Shown piece by piece: positions 1 through 9,999 of a DNA stretch of 64,000 nt. This DNA is from Hyphomicrobium sp. 12-62-95. Lineage in GTDB: Bacteria; Pseudomonadota; Alphaproteobacteria; Rhizobiales; Hyphomicrobiaceae. Location of the stretch: the NCBI GenBank assembly GCA_002279935.1, contig NCCZ01000002.1, positions 331,330-395,329 on the forward strand, written 5' to 3'. The notes beneath the pieces were generated by a model. It saw nothing but the letters and a program-made list of their open reading frames with translations. It was not told where the DNA came from and made no database searches. A program made the position numbers and the translations under genes. The first letter of the stretch is position 1. Every line of letters begins with the position of its first letter.

Positions 1-1151
1 ATGCCGGTTGCCGCGCCGATGAGATAGGCCTTGGCGATGCGCGGAAAGTAGGGGCGCAGGATCTCGATGCCGCCGTCTTTTGCCTTGCCGCCCAGAATGA
101 TGTGAATGCCGCGCGGCCAGGTGGCAAGCGCCTTTTCGGTGCTCTCGGCGTTCGTGGCTTTGCTGTCGTTGATGAAGATCGTGTTTTCGAGGCGGCCAAT
201 CTGCTCCATGCGGTGGGCGAGGCCGGGATAGGTCAGCATATGCGGGATGATTTCATCGTCACGGAGGCCAGCGAGGCGGAGCGCGCCGTAGGCAGCGCCG
301 GCATTTTCGCCGTTGTGGCGGCCGCGCAATGAGGGGACGCCGCTGAGGTCAGCGACGGGTTTGCCGCGGTATGCGACCTCAGTGCCGGAGAATGTGATGT
401 CGGCCGGGCCAAGCGTCGAAGCGGTGAGAACGGTTTTTTCTTCGGAGGCATGGCGTTCCGCGACGGCGCGGGTCCAATCGTCATCGATGACAACCACGGC
501 ATTGTCCGCGCCGGCGATGAGGCGCTCTTTCACGCGGGCGTAATTCTCGATCGTGCCGTGGCGGTCGAGGTGGTCGGGGGTGACGTTCAGGAGGACGCCG
601 ACACTGGGGTTGATGGTTGGTGCAAGATCGATCTGGAACGAGGAGCACTCGACGACATAGACGCGCTCGGGCGTGAACGGTTCGAGGGTCAGGACGGCGC
701 GGCCGATGTTGCCGCCCAACTGCACGTCGCGGCTGGCTTCGCGCAAGATGTGGGCGATGAGCGCGGTGGTGGTCGACTTGCCATTGGTGCCGGTGATGGC
801 GATGAAGGGGGCGTCAGGGCAAACGGTGGCGCGTTCGCGGCAGAAGAGTTCGATGTCGCCGATAACGTCGACGCCGGCCGCCTCGGCTTTCTGCACCGTC
901 CAGTGTGGTTCGGGGTGGGTCAAGGGGACGCCCGGCGCGAGGATGAGGGCGGCAAAGCGGGCCCAATCTTCACGGAAGAGATCGACGAGGGGGATACCGG
1001 CGTTTTGCGCGCCTGCCCGTCCCGCTTCGCTGTCGTCCCAGGCGGAGACGCGGGCGCCGCCTGCCATTAAGGCGAGGGCCGTGGCGTTGCCCGATGCACC
1101 CAGTCCGAACACCGCCACATCCAGGCCTGAGAAATTGGTGATCGGGATCAT
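1..1151 (-). CDS. murD: UDP-N-acetylmuramoylalanine--D-glutamate ligase MurD (3' end beyond window)
   Basis: This enzyme adds D-glutamate to UDP-MurNAc-L-Ala in cytoplasmic peptidoglycan precursor synthesis. The reading frame is open from an ATG at 1151 to the window edge, about 383 codons, so the C-terminus is missing. Reading the minus strand, the N-terminus has the Rossmann-like start VAVFGLGASGNATALAL, then the ATP-binding loop ITGTNGKSTTTALIAHIL, the metal/substrate segment VECSSFQIDLAPTINPSVGV, LNVTPDHLDRHGT, and a C-terminal LGGKAKDGG typical of Mur ligase domain 3. It starts 6 bp after the mraY stop and belongs to the murE-murF-mraY-murD run. Identity is certain from motifs and gene order. 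Confidence 0.95.
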   Translation of the reverse strand, partial: MIPITNFSGLDVAVFGLGASGNATALALMAGGARVSAWDDSEAGRAGAQNAGIPLVDLFREDWARFAALILAPGVPLTHPEPHWTVQKAEAAGVDVIGDIELFCRERATVCPDAPFIAITGTNGKSTTTALIAHILREASRDVQLGGNIGRAVLTLEPFTPERVYVVECSSFQIDLAPTINPSVGVLLNVTPDHLDRHGTIENYARVKERLIAGADNAVVVIDDDWTRAVAERHASEEKTVLTASTLGPADITFSGTEVAYRGKPVADLSGVPSLRGRHNGENAGAAYGALRLAGLRDDEIIPHMLTYPGLAHRMEQIGRLENTIFINDSKATNAESTEKALATWPRGIHIILGGKAKDGGIEILRPYFPRIAKAYLIGAATG

Positions 1152-1157
1152 CGACCG

Positions 1158-2240
1158 CTACCGCAGCTTCAGGGTGGCGAGGCCGACGAGTGCCAGAATG
1201 ACGGAGATGATCCAAAAGCGCACGACGACGGTGCTTTCCTGCCAGCCCTTCTGCTCGAAGTGATGATGCAGGGGCGCCATGCGGAAAACGCGCTTGCCGG
1301 TCAGCTTGAAGGACACCACTTGGATAACGACGGAAAGCGTTTCGAGCACGAAGAGGCCACCAACGATGGCAAGGACGATTTCGTGCTTGGTCGCGACCGC
1401 AATCGCGCCCAGCGCGCCGCCGAGCGCCAGCGAGCCCGTATCGCCCATGAAGATCATGGCGGGCGGGGCGTTAAACCAGAGGAAGCCGAGCCCCGCGCCG
1501 ATGAGGGCGCCGCAGATGACGGCGAGTTCGGCGGTGCCGGCGACGTAGTGGATCTGGAGGTGGGTTGCGAATTTCTCCGAGCCGATCAGGTACGCGATCA
1601 ATCCGAACGTAGTGGCAGCGATCATGACGGGAACGATGGCGAGGCCGTCGAGGCCGTCCGTCAGGTTGACTGCGTTGCCGGCGCCAGCAATGACCAACAT
1701 GCCGGCCAGGATGAAAAGGGGCCCGAGATAAATCAGCGTGTCCTTGAAGAAGGGCACGGCGAGCTGGCCGGCGAGGGCTGGTGCTGACAGCGACATGATC
1801 GCCCAGGCGGCGAAGGCGGCGACGAGCAATTCCAGGCCCAGTCGAGCTTTTCCGCCAAAGCCGCTGGCATGCTGCTTGGTCACCTTCAGGTAGTCGTCGT
1901 AGAAGCCGATGGCGCCGTATGAGAGCGTCACGCCAAGGACGATCCACATGTACATGTTGGACCAGTCGGACCACATGAGCGTGGAGAACGTCACGCTGGC
2001 GAGGATCATCAAGCCGCCCATGGTAGGCGTCCCACGCTTGGCCAGATGCGTGATGGGGCCGTCTTCGCGGATCGGCTGGCCCTTGCCCTGTTTCAGGCGC
2101 AAGAGATCGATAATCGCGGGACCGAAGAGCAGCACGAACAGGAGCGCTGTGAAGATCGCGCCGCCGGTGCGGAAGGTGATATAGCGAAATACGTTGAGCA
2201 GACCGATCTGGTCGCCGAACTGGCCCAGCTCATAGAGCAT
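1158..2240 (-). CDS. mraY: Phospho-N-acetylmuramoyl-pentapeptide-transferase MraY
   Basis: This inner-membrane enzyme transfers phospho-MurNAc-pentapeptide to undecaprenyl phosphate, giving lipid I. The 360-residue protein has the usual family length and about ten hydrophobic segments. Diagnostic motifs are present: the aspartate pair in FYDDYLKV (Mg2+/nucleotide site), [14 protein letters not shown], and the C-terminal histidine cluster [12 protein letters not shown]. It lies 53 bp downstream of murF and 6 bp upstream of murD, so it is almost certainly cotranscribed with them. Confidence 0.97.
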   Translation of the reverse strand: MLYELGQFGDQIGLLNVFRYITFRTGGAIFTALLFVLLFGPAIIDLLRLKQGKGQPIREDGPITHLAKRGTPTMGGLMILASVTFSTLMWSDWSNMYMWIVLGVTLSYGAIGFYDDYLKVTKQHASGFGGKARLGLELLVAAFAAWAIMSLSAPALAGQLAVPFFKDTLIYLGPLFILAGMLVIAGAGNAVNLTDGLDGLAIVPVMIAATTFGLIAYLIGSEKFATHLQIHYVAGTAELAVICGALIGAGLGFLWFNAPPAMIFMGDTGSLALGGALGAIAVATKHEIVLAIVGGLFVLETLSVVIQVVSFKLTGKRVFRMAPLHHHFEQKGWQESTVVVRFWIISVILALVGLATLKLR

Positions 2241-2293
2241 GCGTGTCGTCTCCCCCTCCCCGCGGCACAGCCATCGTCTGCGCCGGGATTTGT

Positions 2294-3778
2294 TTAGCCT
2301 ACTCCGCCGGACCTGTCTCTGCCGGGGGTCTTACGACCCCACTTTGCCTCAATGGCAGCCACCAGCAGCCCCATCTTTGAGCCGTTTGAGCCTTTGATAA
2401 TGACAACGTCTCCGGGCTGAAGCGTGGCGAGAAGGTGCTGTTCCAAATCTGCCGAGGACGCGGCCCAGGCACCGCGTCGGGCGGGCGGGACCTGGTCGTA
2501 GAGATGCTGCATGTTCGGACCGGCGGCGAAGAGCAGGTCGACACTGGCGGCGTCTAAGGCGTCCTGGAGCCCGGCGTGGAGGGCGGGGGACTCTGGTCCC
2601 AGTTCCAGCATGTCGCCGAGCACGGCAATGCGGCGCGGATGGTCCGTGCGCGGCAGGGAAGGCAGGACTGAGAGGGCCGCGCGCATCGAGGCTGGATTGG
2701 CGTTATAGCTTTCGTCGATCAGGAGGATCTCGCCGCCGCCGCATGCAAAGCGCGTGCGCGAGCCGCGGCCGGGGGGCGGGGAGAAGGCGGTCAGCGCTGC
2801 GAGGCCGGCGGGCGTGTCAGCGCCGGTTGCATCAAGCGCGGCGGTGACGAACAGCGCGTTCATGACCATGTGCAGTCCGACGGTGCCGATCGAGAAGGGC
2901 AGCGCGCCGCGGTGGCCGGCGCGGATGACGTCGCCCTCACTGGTGGTTGCAGTCATCTGGCAATTGGCGAGCGCGACAGCATCATCGACAGCGAATTTTG
3001 TGATGGCCCCGGCGGGGTGCTGATCCTTCGTGATGCCGGTGATGTGGACATGGCGGGTGCGCGCCGAGGCAATGAGGCGGGCGGCGTGGCGGTTGTCGAG
3101 ATTGATGAGCGCGGTGCCGCCGGGTTCGAGCCCTGTGAATATTTCGGCCTTTGCGTCGGCGATGCCTTCCTCGTTGGCGAAGTTTTCGATGTGGGCGTTT
3201 TCGACCGTGGTGACGAGCGCGACGTGGGGGCGGACCATGCCCGTCAGTGGCGTGATTTCACCGGCGTGGTTCATGCCGATCTCGAAGATGGCGTAGCGCG
3301 TCGTTGCGGGCATGCGGGCGAGCGTGAGCGGGACGCCCCAGTGGTTGTTGTAGGATTTTTCCGAGGCGTGAGTTGGGCCCAGCGCCTGGAACGCGAGGCG
3401 CAGCATTTCCTTGGTCGTCGTTTTGCCGACGCTGCCGGTGACGGCGACAACGCGGGCATCGGTGGCGAGGCGGCCGCGGGCGGCGCGGCCGATTGCTTCG
3501 AGAGCGAGAAGGGTGTCAGCGCTGCGGATCAGTGCGCCATCGCCGGGTTTGGCGGCGTAGGTGTCCGCGACGATGGCGGCGGCGGCGCCTTTAGCGAAGG
3601 CGGTGGAGACGAAATCGTGCCCGTCGCGCTGATCTTTCAAGGCGACGAAGACGTCGCCGGGTTGGATGGTGCGCGTGTCGATGGAGAAGCCCGTGATGGG
3701 GCAAGCCGGTGTACCGGACGCGGTGGCACCTGCGGCGGCAACGAGGCTTTCGAAAGACCAGAGGGCGGTGGTCGTCAT
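2294..3778 (-). CDS. murF: UDP-N-acetylmuramoyl-tripeptide--D-alanyl-D-alanine ligase MurF
   Basis: MurF adds D-Ala-D-Ala to the UDP-MurNAc tripeptide, the last cytoplasmic ligation of peptidoglycan precursor synthesis. The 494-residue protein shows the N-terminal Mur ligase domain with [17 protein letters not shown], the P-loop [28 protein letters not shown] and the C-terminal region [17 protein letters not shown]. Its ATG overlaps the murE stop codon in an ATGA arrangement (3775-3778), which implies translational coupling. The stop is followed by mraY after 53 bp. Confidence 0.96.
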   Translation of the reverse strand: MTTTALWSFESLVAAAGATASGTPACPITGFSIDTRTIQPGDVFVALKDQRDGHDFVSTAFAKGAAAAIVADTYAAKPGDGALIRSADTLLALEAIGRAARGRLATDARVVAVTGSVGKTTTKEMLRLAFQALGPTHASEKSYNNHWGVPLTLARMPATTRYAIFEIGMNHAGEITPLTGMVRPHVALVTTVENAHIENFANEEGIADAKAEIFTGLEPGGTALINLDNRHAARLIASARTRHVHITGITKDQHPAGAITKFAVDDAVALANCQMTATTSEGDVIRAGHRGALPFSIGTVGLHMVMNALFVTAALDATGADTPAGLAALTAFSPPPGRGSRTRFACGGGEILLIDESYNANPASMRAALSVLPSLPRTDHPRRIAVLGDMLELGPESPALHAGLQDALDAASVDLLFAAGPNMQHLYDQVPPARRGAWAASSADLEQHLLATLQPGDVVIIKGSNGSKMGLLVAAIEAKWGRKTPGRDRSGGVG

Positions 3779-5220
3779 GGGGCTCCCAGTGCCTCCGCCA
3801 GGACGTCGTGATCGGAGAAGGGCAAAACCGTTTCCCCCACGATCTGGCCGGTTTCGTGGCCTTTTCCGGCGACGAGTACGACGTCACCCGCGCCCATCAT
3901 GGCGACGGCTGAGCGGATGGCTTCGGCGCGATCTCCGATTTCGGTGGCTCCTGCCGCGCCGGCCAGAACCTCAGCGCGGATGGCGGCGGCTGTCTCGGTG
4001 CGCGGGTTGTCGTCAGTGACGATGACCACGTCGGATTTTTCAGCGGCAATGCGGCCCATGATCGGGCGTTTGCCGCGGTCGCGATCGCCGCCGCAGCCAA
4101 AGACGCAAATGAGGCGGCCGGTGGCGAAGGGGCGGCAGGCGTCGAGGGCTGCGGCCAGCGCTTCGGGCTTGTGGGCGTAGTCGACGACGCCGAGGCCGCC
4201 GTTGCGTTCGCCAATGATTTCGAGGCGGCCTTTGACGCCGTTGAGCATTGCTAGCGCGGCGAGGACGCGGGCTGGCTCTTCTCCCGTCGCGATGGCCAGC
4301 GCGCTGGCGACGAGCGCGTTTTCGACCTGATAGGCGCCGACGAGTGGGAGATCGACCGTCGTGGTGTGGCCTCCGGCCGTCAGGGTCAGTCGTTGGGCGA
4401 AGCCGGTGGCCTCTACCTTTTCCAGTTTGATGGTGTCGCCCGTGCAGCCGACGGTGAGAACGGGGCGGCCCGAGCGGCGGGCAACGGCCTCTGCTTCAGC
4501 GGCATAGGCTCCGTCGCGGTTGATGATCGCGGGACGGTCCGGCGGCAGGAGATTTTCGAACAGGCGCATCTTGGCGGCGAAGTAGTCTTCGACGGTGGGA
4601 TGATAGTCCATGTGATCGCGGCCGAGATTCGTGAAAGCGGCGGCGGCAATGGTGACGCCATCGAGGCGGTGCTGATCAAGGCCGTGGGAGGAGGCTTCCA
4701 TGGCGAGGTGGGTGACGCCTTCGCGGGCGAGTGCGGCCAGCGTCTTGTGCAGGGAGACGGGGTCGGGCGTCGTCAGCGAGCCGTAGATCGTGGTCTTGGG
4801 CGAGACCACGCCGATCGTGCCGAGGGAGGCTGCTTGCCGTCCGCAGGCGGCGAAGATCTGGCGGGTGAATTCGGCGACGGAGGTTTTGCCGCTGGTGCCG
4901 GTGACGGCGACGACGGTTGCGGGTTGGCCGGCGTAGATGCGGGCGGCGATGCTGGCCAACGCGTTGCGCGGGTCGGGCGTGCGCAGGATGGGGATCGTAA
5001 GGCCTGGGGGCACGGCTGCGTCAACGGCTGCGATGGCGGCGACGGCCCCACGAGCTGCGGCGTCCGCGATGTAGCGGCCGCCGTCGGCCTTGGTGCCGGG
5101 GATGGCGATGAAGACGTCACCAGGAGTGACAGTGCGGCTGTCGGCGGTCACGCCGGTCACCGCGAGGGGCGCGGCGTCCGGGGGGACGGACATTTGGGTG
5201 GTAAGGTCGGAGAGCCGCAT
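3775..5220 (-). CDS. murE: UDP-N-acetylmuramoyl-L-alanyl-D-glutamate--2,6-diaminopimelate ligase MurE
   Basis: MurE adds the third residue of the stem peptide. The start is placed at the ATG at 5220 (MRLSDLTTQM), which has an AAGG ribosome site and gives 481 residues. The open frame extends 48 codons further upstream to 5364, but that extension has no family-like sequence. Motifs include GVTADSRTVTPGDVFIAIPG, VTGTSGKTSVAEFTRQIF and VVDYAHKPEAL. The segment TDDNPRTETAAAI holds the DNPR motif, which points to meso-diaminopimelate rather than lysine as substrate. Upstream there is no ftsI, unlike the common alphaproteobacterial order. A divergent FecR-domain gene is there instead, so the promoter of this operon probably lies in 5221-5469. 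Confidence 0.95.
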   Translation of the reverse strand: MRLSDLTTQMSVPPDAAPLAVTGVTADSRTVTPGDVFIAIPGTKADGGRYIADAAARGAVAAIAAVDAAVPPGLTIPILRTPDPRNALASIAARIYAGQPATVVAVTGTSGKTSVAEFTRQIFAACGRQAASLGTIGVVSPKTTIYGSLTTPDPVSLHKTLAALAREGVTHLAMEASSHGLDQHRLDGVTIAAAAFTNLGRDHMDYHPTVEDYFAAKMRLFENLLPPDRPAIINRDGAYAAEAEAVARRSGRPVLTVGCTGDTIKLEKVEATGFAQRLTLTAGGHTTTVDLPLVGAYQVENALVASALAIATGEEPARVLAALAMLNGVKGRLEIIGERNGGLGVVDYAHKPEALAAALDACRPFATGRLICVFGCGGDRDRGKRPIMGRIAAEKSDVVIVTDDNPRTETAAAIRAEVLAGAAGATEIGDRAEAIRSAVAMMGAGDVVLVAGKGHETGQIVGETVLPFSDHDVLAEALGAP

Positions 5221-5469
5221 CGCTGGCCTTTTTAACGGCGCTGTCGGGAGGTGCGCACGCGAACCGGACGTTGCCGGTTTATGGCGCTCCGCCCGATCCG
5301 TCAAACACACTCGCTGGACCGGAATGGCGGGGCTTTGGCGCCACGCCGTCCGCATTAGTCGCAAAGGAGGGGCGCTTTGAGTTGCACAGGGGCCGAATCA
5401 AAGACTAGCCACCAGGGGTAGAAATTTCATTTTCGGTTTCGCCGTCCTCGTTTGAACCAAAGGAATTCC

Positions 5470-6996
5470 ATGCTGTCGCGCAGATCCGCCTGGGCATTGT
5501 CAGCGGCGCTCTCAGGCCTCCTTACCGCGCAGACGGCGGCGATGGCCGAGCCGCGGATCGGGACGGCGGTTCGTATCGTGAAGGACGTGACTGCGGATGC
5601 GCGCTCGCTGCTGACCGGCGACGGTGTCAACCAGAACGAGACGGTCGAAGTGAAGGCCGACTCGCTGGGCGAATTGAAACTCGACGACAACACAAAATTG
5701 GCGCTTGGCCCGGGTGCGCGGCTGCGGCTCGACAAGTTTGTTTATGACCCAGCGAAGTCGGACGGCGACATCGCGGTCTCGCTGGTGAAGGGCGCTTTCC
5801 GGTTCGTGACCGGCAACGCGGCCAAGAAGGATTACAAGATCCGCACGCCCAACGCGGCAATCTCGGTGCGTGGGACGGTGTTCGACGTCTTCATCGACGA
5901 TGCGGGCGTGGAGTATCTCCTGTTACAACAGGGATCGATCGAGGTTTGCCGCGGTGACGGCAGCGACCGTTCGACATGCCGGACGCTGCAGAATGTGTGC
6001 AATGTGATCCGCGTTTCACCGCAGGACGGCGTGTCCAATCCGCTGGGATGGCGCGAGCGGTCGGACCAGCAGATCAGCTTTGCGATCGCGTTTCCGTTCG
6101 TTTTGAACCCGCCGACGATCGATCCGGTGGTTTACAACACGGCGTCCAATATCGAAGCCAATACCTGCGATCAGCCGCAGACACCCCGACAGCAGCGCGC
6201 GGATTACGTACCGCCTTCGACACCGGCGGGACCTTCGGGGCCATCTGGGCCGGGCTCTTATACGCCGCCGTCAAGTACCGATCCGGGTGACGACACACCG
6301 CCTTCGTCGCCGCCGGACAGCCCGCCGACGCTGCCGGTCTCGTGGACCGGGATCTACATCGGTGTGCACGGGGGCGGCACGCGCACGAGCAGCGAGAGTG
6401 ACGCTTATTGCAGCGATCCCACCCCTTACGGTCCCGCATGCAACGGTTCTACCTCGTCATTTGGAGACACTTTCCTCGAAGGCAGTCTCGACTTTTCCGG
6501 CGTGAATGCCGGTGCGGGTGTACAAGCAGGTGGCCGGATGCAGTTCGGCATTCTGGTCGTCGGTCTCGACATCGACGTGACGCGCATGACGGGGACGGAC
6601 AGCGAAAGCTTTACCGCCGGCAACAGTGAGTTCGTCTATACGACGACCGTTGAACAGACCATGCGCTGGTTTGGGACGACGCGGGCCACGGCTGGCATCG
6701 CCTTCGGCAACATTCTCGTTTTCGTGACGGGCGGCGTGGCGGTAGCGGACGTGGAGTACGGCGTCGGCGTGCAGGGCTTTGGGAAAGCCCAGAAGTCCGT
6801 AACGCAGGTCGGTTGGACCGGCGGCGGCGGATTCGAGATCGGGCTGGGGGTGTTTTCGTTCCGCGGCGAATACCTGCACTTTGATCTGGGTGATGACACC
6901 GTGGCGAACGGCATGGACGGTTTTGCGACGACAGCTTCGCAGTTCGAGAATGAGGGCGACACGTTCCGGTTCGGGATCAACTTCCGTTTGAATTGA
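5470..6996 (+). CDS. Secreted FecR-domain protein fused to an outer-membrane beta-barrel
   Basis: The start is placed at the ATG at 5470, six codons inside a TTG-initiated frame, because AAAGGA precedes it at good spacing. The 508-residue product begins with a Sec signal peptide (cleavage after ALSGLLTAQTAAMA). Residues of about 45-155 form a FecR domain (GELKLDDNTKLALGPGARL, ...TPNAAISVRGTVFDVF). A Pro/Ser/Gly-rich linker follows (about 230-285), and the rest looks like an opacity/porin-type barrel beginning at WTGIYIGVHGGG and ending RFGINFRLN. Known FecR proteins are transmembrane anti-sigma regulators; this one has no transmembrane helix between signal and barrel, and no ECF sigma gene lies nearby. 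I infer a surface or periplasmic sensing/adhesion protein. The exact role is unknown. Confidence 0.8.
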   Translation: MLSRRSAWALSAALSGLLTAQTAAMAEPRIGTAVRIVKDVTADARSLLTGDGVNQNETVEVKADSLGELKLDDNTKLALGPGARLRLDKFVYDPAKSDGDIAVSLVKGAFRFVTGNAAKKDYKIRTPNAAISVRGTVFDVFIDDAGVEYLLLQQGSIEVCRGDGSDRSTCRTLQNVCNVIRVSPQDGVSNPLGWRERSDQQISFAIAFPFVLNPPTIDPVVYNTASNIEANTCDQPQTPRQQRADYVPPSTPAGPSGPSGPGSYTPPSSTDPGDDTPPSSPPDSPPTLPVSWTGIYIGVHGGGTRTSSESDAYCSDPTPYGPACNGSTSSFGDTFLEGSLDFSGVNAGAGVQAGGRMQFGILVVGLDIDVTRMTGTDSESFTAGNSEFVYTTTVEQTMRWFGTTRATAGIAFGNILVFVTGGVAVADVEYGVGVQGFGKAQKSVTQVGWTGGGGFEIGLGVFSFRGEYLHFDLGDDTVANGMDGFATTASQFENEGDTFRFGINFRLN

Positions 6997-7318
6997 TCTC
7001 CATCACTCGATCGTGAGTGCGCAGTTTTCTCACCGGTCTGGTGGATCACTCAAAGATGCGTGAGGACGCGGGCTTCGCTTGAATCAGCGAAAATGGCCCG
7101 TTTGCCGGCTTTTGACCTTTCCAATCTGTCATGTTTGTGCGGGCTCCCACATGACCTCACGCTGGCTCACGCACTGAGGGTTTCAGCCAACGGCAACGTG
7201 AGTGGCGGTGCGGCGCGATCGTTTCTAACTGTTGGTCATGGCCAGGGGTACACAGCTGCTCCGCCGCTGCGGAAACCAACCGTCCGCAACTTAGAAAACA
7301 ACCCACGAGGAGACGTTC
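6997..7318. other. Intergenic region with one long-loop inverted repeat
   Basis: This 322-bp gap separates two plus-strand genes. It holds an inverted repeat near 7127-7154, GTCATGT and ACATGAC with a 14-base loop, which is too loose for a terminator and has no T-run. The ribosome site of the next gene, GAGGAG, is at its right end. I see no open frame or RNA gene that can be supported. Confidence 0.4.
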
Positions 7319-7618
7319 ATGATCCGCAAGATTGCACTGACTGCCGCCCTTTGCTCGGGCTTCACTATGGCCGCTCTGGCCGGCGACGCGCCCGCGACCT
7401 CGGCTGAAGCCGATCCGGCCCAGTTCACGGCTGGCTTGAACTATGCCGCCAGCGCGGACGCTGCCCGTAAGATCCTCATCGGCCGCGGCTACACGCAGAT
7501 TTCCGATCTGACGCGCGGCGAGAACGGTAACTGGACCGGCACGGCATCGAAGGACGGCAAGATCGGTATGGTCGCTGTGAAGCTGCCGCCGAAGCCGGCA
7601 CAGGCTGTCACGAACTAA
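7319..7618 (+). CDS. Small secreted protein, PepSY-like
   Basis: The 99-residue product has a signal peptide (MIRKIALTAALCSGFTMAALA, cleavage probably before GDAP) and a mature part of about 78 residues. The segment AARKILIGRGYTQISDLTRG followed by GNWTGTASKDGKIGMVAVKL resembles PepSY-like small periplasmic proteins, in which a short helix is followed by two or three beta strands. A strong ribosome site (GAGGAG) lies 7 bases before the ATG. A rho-independent terminator follows 24 bp after the stop, so it is the end of a transcript and possibly monocistronic. The function is unknown. Confidence 0.75.
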   Translation: MIRKIALTAALCSGFTMAALAGDAPATSAEADPAQFTAGLNYAASADAARKILIGRGYTQISDLTRGENGNWTGTASKDGKIGMVAVKLPPKPAQAVTN

Positions 7619-7641
7619 GTCTGTACTAAGTGCAGACGATT

Positions 7642-7680
7642 GCGCCCGCCAGTTTTGCACTGGCGGGCGCTTTTGTTTTC
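7642..7680 (+). terminator. Rho-independent terminator
   Basis: An 11-bp perfect stem (GCGCCCGCCAG / CTGGCGGGCGC) with a 7-base loop is followed by TTTTGTTTTC. It sits after the small secreted protein gene. The T-run is on the plus strand only, so it serves the plus-strand transcript more than the converging minus-strand one. Confidence 0.9.
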
Positions 7681-7684
7681 AGGA

Positions 7685-7900
7685 TCAGCGCGAAATTGCG
7701 CGTAAACCCTTGAGCCCGAGTACGATCCACGGCGTGGCATGGAACAGTAGATCGAAGATATCGATCGGGCGTTGAAGCGTTCCCGCGAGCAGCATGCGCA
7801 GCTTTTCGACGATGTGCGGCTCCGGCGTGAACGGCGCCAGACCCAGTGTGAGGCAGAGGATCGCCACGACAGTCCACGGGAGTTTGTCGAGGATCGACAT
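7685..7900 (-). CDS. Small two-helix membrane protein downstream of aspS
   Basis: The 71-residue product has two hydrophobic segments, PWTVVAILCLTLGLAPF near the N-terminus and TPWIVLGLKGLRAI near the C-terminus, separated by a conserved-looking polar stretch EPHIVEKLRMLLAGTLQRP. I recognise this as the short protein that databases often label an RND transporter fragment. That name is not evidence of transport, since the protein is far too short. It starts 24 bp after the aspS stop and is probably cotranscribed with it. Confidence 0.7.
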   Translation of the reverse strand: MSILDKLPWTVVAILCLTLGLAPFTPEPHIVEKLRMLLAGTLQRPIDIFDLLFHATPWIVLGLKGLRAISR

Positions 7901-7924
7901 CGTCGCTCCATGTCGGGTGGCGGC

Positions 7925-9742
7925 TTACTTCTTCGGATCCTGAACCACACGGATCGAGAGTTCGCGCAGTTGCTTGGGCGAGGCTTCCGACGGCGCGTTC
8001 ATGAGCAGGTCGGCGGCCTGCTGGTTCATGGGGAAGAGGGCTACTTCGCGCACGGTCTTGCAGCCGGTGAGCAGCATGACCACGCGTTCGATGCCGGCCG
8101 CCATGCCGCCATGCGGCGGCGCGCCGTACTGGAATGCGCGGTAAAGACCGCCGAAGCGGGCTTCGACGTCGGCGCGCGACAGGCCGGTGATTTCGAAGGC
8201 TTTGACCATCGTTTCGGGCAGGTGGTTGCGCACGGAGCCGGACGCGATTTCGTAGCCGTTGCAGACGATGTCGTACTGGTTGGCTTTCAAGGCGAGGAGC
8301 GCGTCGCGGCCTTCCTTTTCGGCGGCTTCGAGCGCGGCATGGCCGCCCTTGGGCATCGAGAAGGGGTTGTGCGAGAAGTCGATCTTCTTGTCTTCCTCGT
8401 TCCATTCGTAGAACGGGAAGTCGACGATCCAGGCGAGCGCGAAGCGGTTTTCGTCGACGAGTTTCAACTCTTGGCCGACGCGGTCGCGGGCGTTGCCGGC
8501 GAACTTGTAGAAGTTCGCGGGGTTGCCGGCGGTGAAGAAGACGGCGTCGCCGGTCTTGAGACCGAGTTGAGTTTGGATCGCAGCGGCGCGTTCGGCGCCG
8601 ATGTTTTTGGCGACGGGGCCGGCACCTGCGGCGCCTTCCTCTTCACGCCAGAAGATGTAGCCGAGGCCGGGCTGGCCTTCGCCTTGGGCCCAGGCGTTCA
8701 TGCGGTCACAAAAAGCACGGCTGCCGCCGGTCGGCGCGGGGATGGCCCAGACGCGGACCTTGGGGTCCTTGTCGATCATGCCGGCGAAGACCTTGAAGCC
8801 CGAGCCGCGGAAGTGCTCGGTCACGTCCTGCATTTCGATGGGGTTGCGCAGGTCGGGCTTATCGGAGCCGTATTTGGCAATCGCCACCTCGTGGGGGATA
8901 CGCGGCCAGTTGTTGGTGACCGGTTTGCCGTCGGCGAATTCCTCGAAGATGCGGGTGAGGATCGGCTCCATGGTCTGGAAGATGTCTTCCTGCTCGACGA
9001 AGCTCATCTCCAAATCGAGCTGGTAGAATTCGCCCGGCAGGCGGTCGGCGCGCGGGTCTTCGTCGCGGAAGCAGGGCGCGATCTGGAAGTAGCGGTCGAA
9101 GCCGGAGACCATCAGCAGCTGCTTATACTGCTGCGGCGCCTGGGGCAGCGCGTAGAACTTGCCGGGATGGATGCGCGAGGGAACGAGGAAGTCGCGCGCA
9201 CCTTCGGGCGAGGAGGCCGTCAGGATTGGCGTTGGGAATTCGTTGAAGCCAGCGTCGTGCATGTGGCGGCGCATCGACTTGGTGATTGCCAGCCGCTTCA
9301 TGATGATGGCGTGCAGCGTCTCGCGGCGCAGATCGAGGAAGCGATACTGCAGGCGCAGGTCTTCCGGATAATCGGGTTCGCCGAAGACGGGAACTGGGAG
9401 TTCCTTGGCTTCGGAGAGGACTTCGATCTCGGTGGCGTAGACTTCGATTTGGCCGGTGGCGAGTTCGGGGTTGGTCGTTCCGTCGGGACGCTGGCGCACC
9501 TTGCCATCGATGCGCACGACCCATTCGGAGCGCAGTTTTTCGGCGATCTTGAAGGCGGGGCTATCGGGGTCGGCGACGACCTGAGTCAGGCCGTGGTGGT
9601 CGCGCAGGTCGATGAACAGCACGCCGCCATGGTCGCGGACGCGATGGACCCAGCCGGAAAGGCGGGCGACGCTGCCGATATCCGAGTTGCGCAGGCCGCC
9701 GCAGGTGGTGGAGCGGTAACGGTGCAGGCTGGCCGCGGTCAT
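7925..9742 (-). CDS. aspS: Aspartyl-tRNA synthetase (bacterial type)
   Basis: This class II synthetase charges tRNA-Asp. The start is set at the ATG at 9742 ([17 protein letters not shown]), which gives 605 residues. A frame extends 48 codons upstream but has no family similarity. The N-terminal OB-fold anticodon-binding domain ([20 protein letters not shown]) precedes the class II core with motif 2 ([19 protein letters not shown]), the inserted GAD domain of bacterial enzymes (about 290-420), and motif 3 ([19 protein letters not shown]). Many alphaproteobacterial AspRS enzymes also charge tRNA-Asn; the sequence alone does not show this here. Confidence 0.96.
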   Translation of the reverse strand: MTAASLHRYRSTTCGGLRNSDIGSVARLSGWVHRVRDHGGVLFIDLRDHHGLTQVVADPDSPAFKIAEKLRSEWVVRIDGKVRQRPDGTTNPELATGQIEVYATEIEVLSEAKELPVPVFGEPDYPEDLRLQYRFLDLRRETLHAIIMKRLAITKSMRRHMHDAGFNEFPTPILTASSPEGARDFLVPSRIHPGKFYALPQAPQQYKQLLMVSGFDRYFQIAPCFRDEDPRADRLPGEFYQLDLEMSFVEQEDIFQTMEPILTRIFEEFADGKPVTNNWPRIPHEVAIAKYGSDKPDLRNPIEMQDVTEHFRGSGFKVFAGMIDKDPKVRVWAIPAPTGGSRAFCDRMNAWAQGEGQPGLGYIFWREEEGAAGAGPVAKNIGAERAAAIQTQLGLKTGDAVFFTAGNPANFYKFAGNARDRVGQELKLVDENRFALAWIVDFPFYEWNEEDKKIDFSHNPFSMPKGGHAALEAAEKEGRDALLALKANQYDIVCNGYEIASGSVRNHLPETMVKAFEITGLSRADVEARFGGLYRAFQYGAPPHGGMAAGIERVVMLLTGCKTVREVALFPMNQQAADLLMNAPSEASPKQLRELSIRVVQDPKK

Positions 9743-9999
9743 GGCCCAAAATCCCTTGTGACGGTGGGGGGAAAATCGGGCCGGAGAAGCGCACGGGGTA
9801 TGGTGAATGTCAAGACTTGGGGGGCGGCCCGGGGCTGAGGGCAGTGCCTCCTTGGCGGACCCTGGGTGCTGGCGAATCGGGCGCATACTTCAAGAGGTAA
9901 CCAATCGTTAAGCACGAAAGGGTTATTTTGCGTTAAGCAACCCGTGGGCCGTGGCCCGCGGCGTTTGCATCGGTGATGTTTGCGTATGGGGCCCCTTTT

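Noticed and set aside
5470..6996. FecI/FecR/TonB signalling system
   Set aside because: The FecR-domain protein has no ECF sigma gene beside it and lacks the expected membrane topology; the TonB receptor is 22 kb away.
7772..9838. Open frame of 688 codons on the plus strand across aspS
   Set aside because: It is the shadow of aspS codon bias in GC-rich DNA. aspS carries all class II synthetase motifs; the antisense frame has no recognisable domain.
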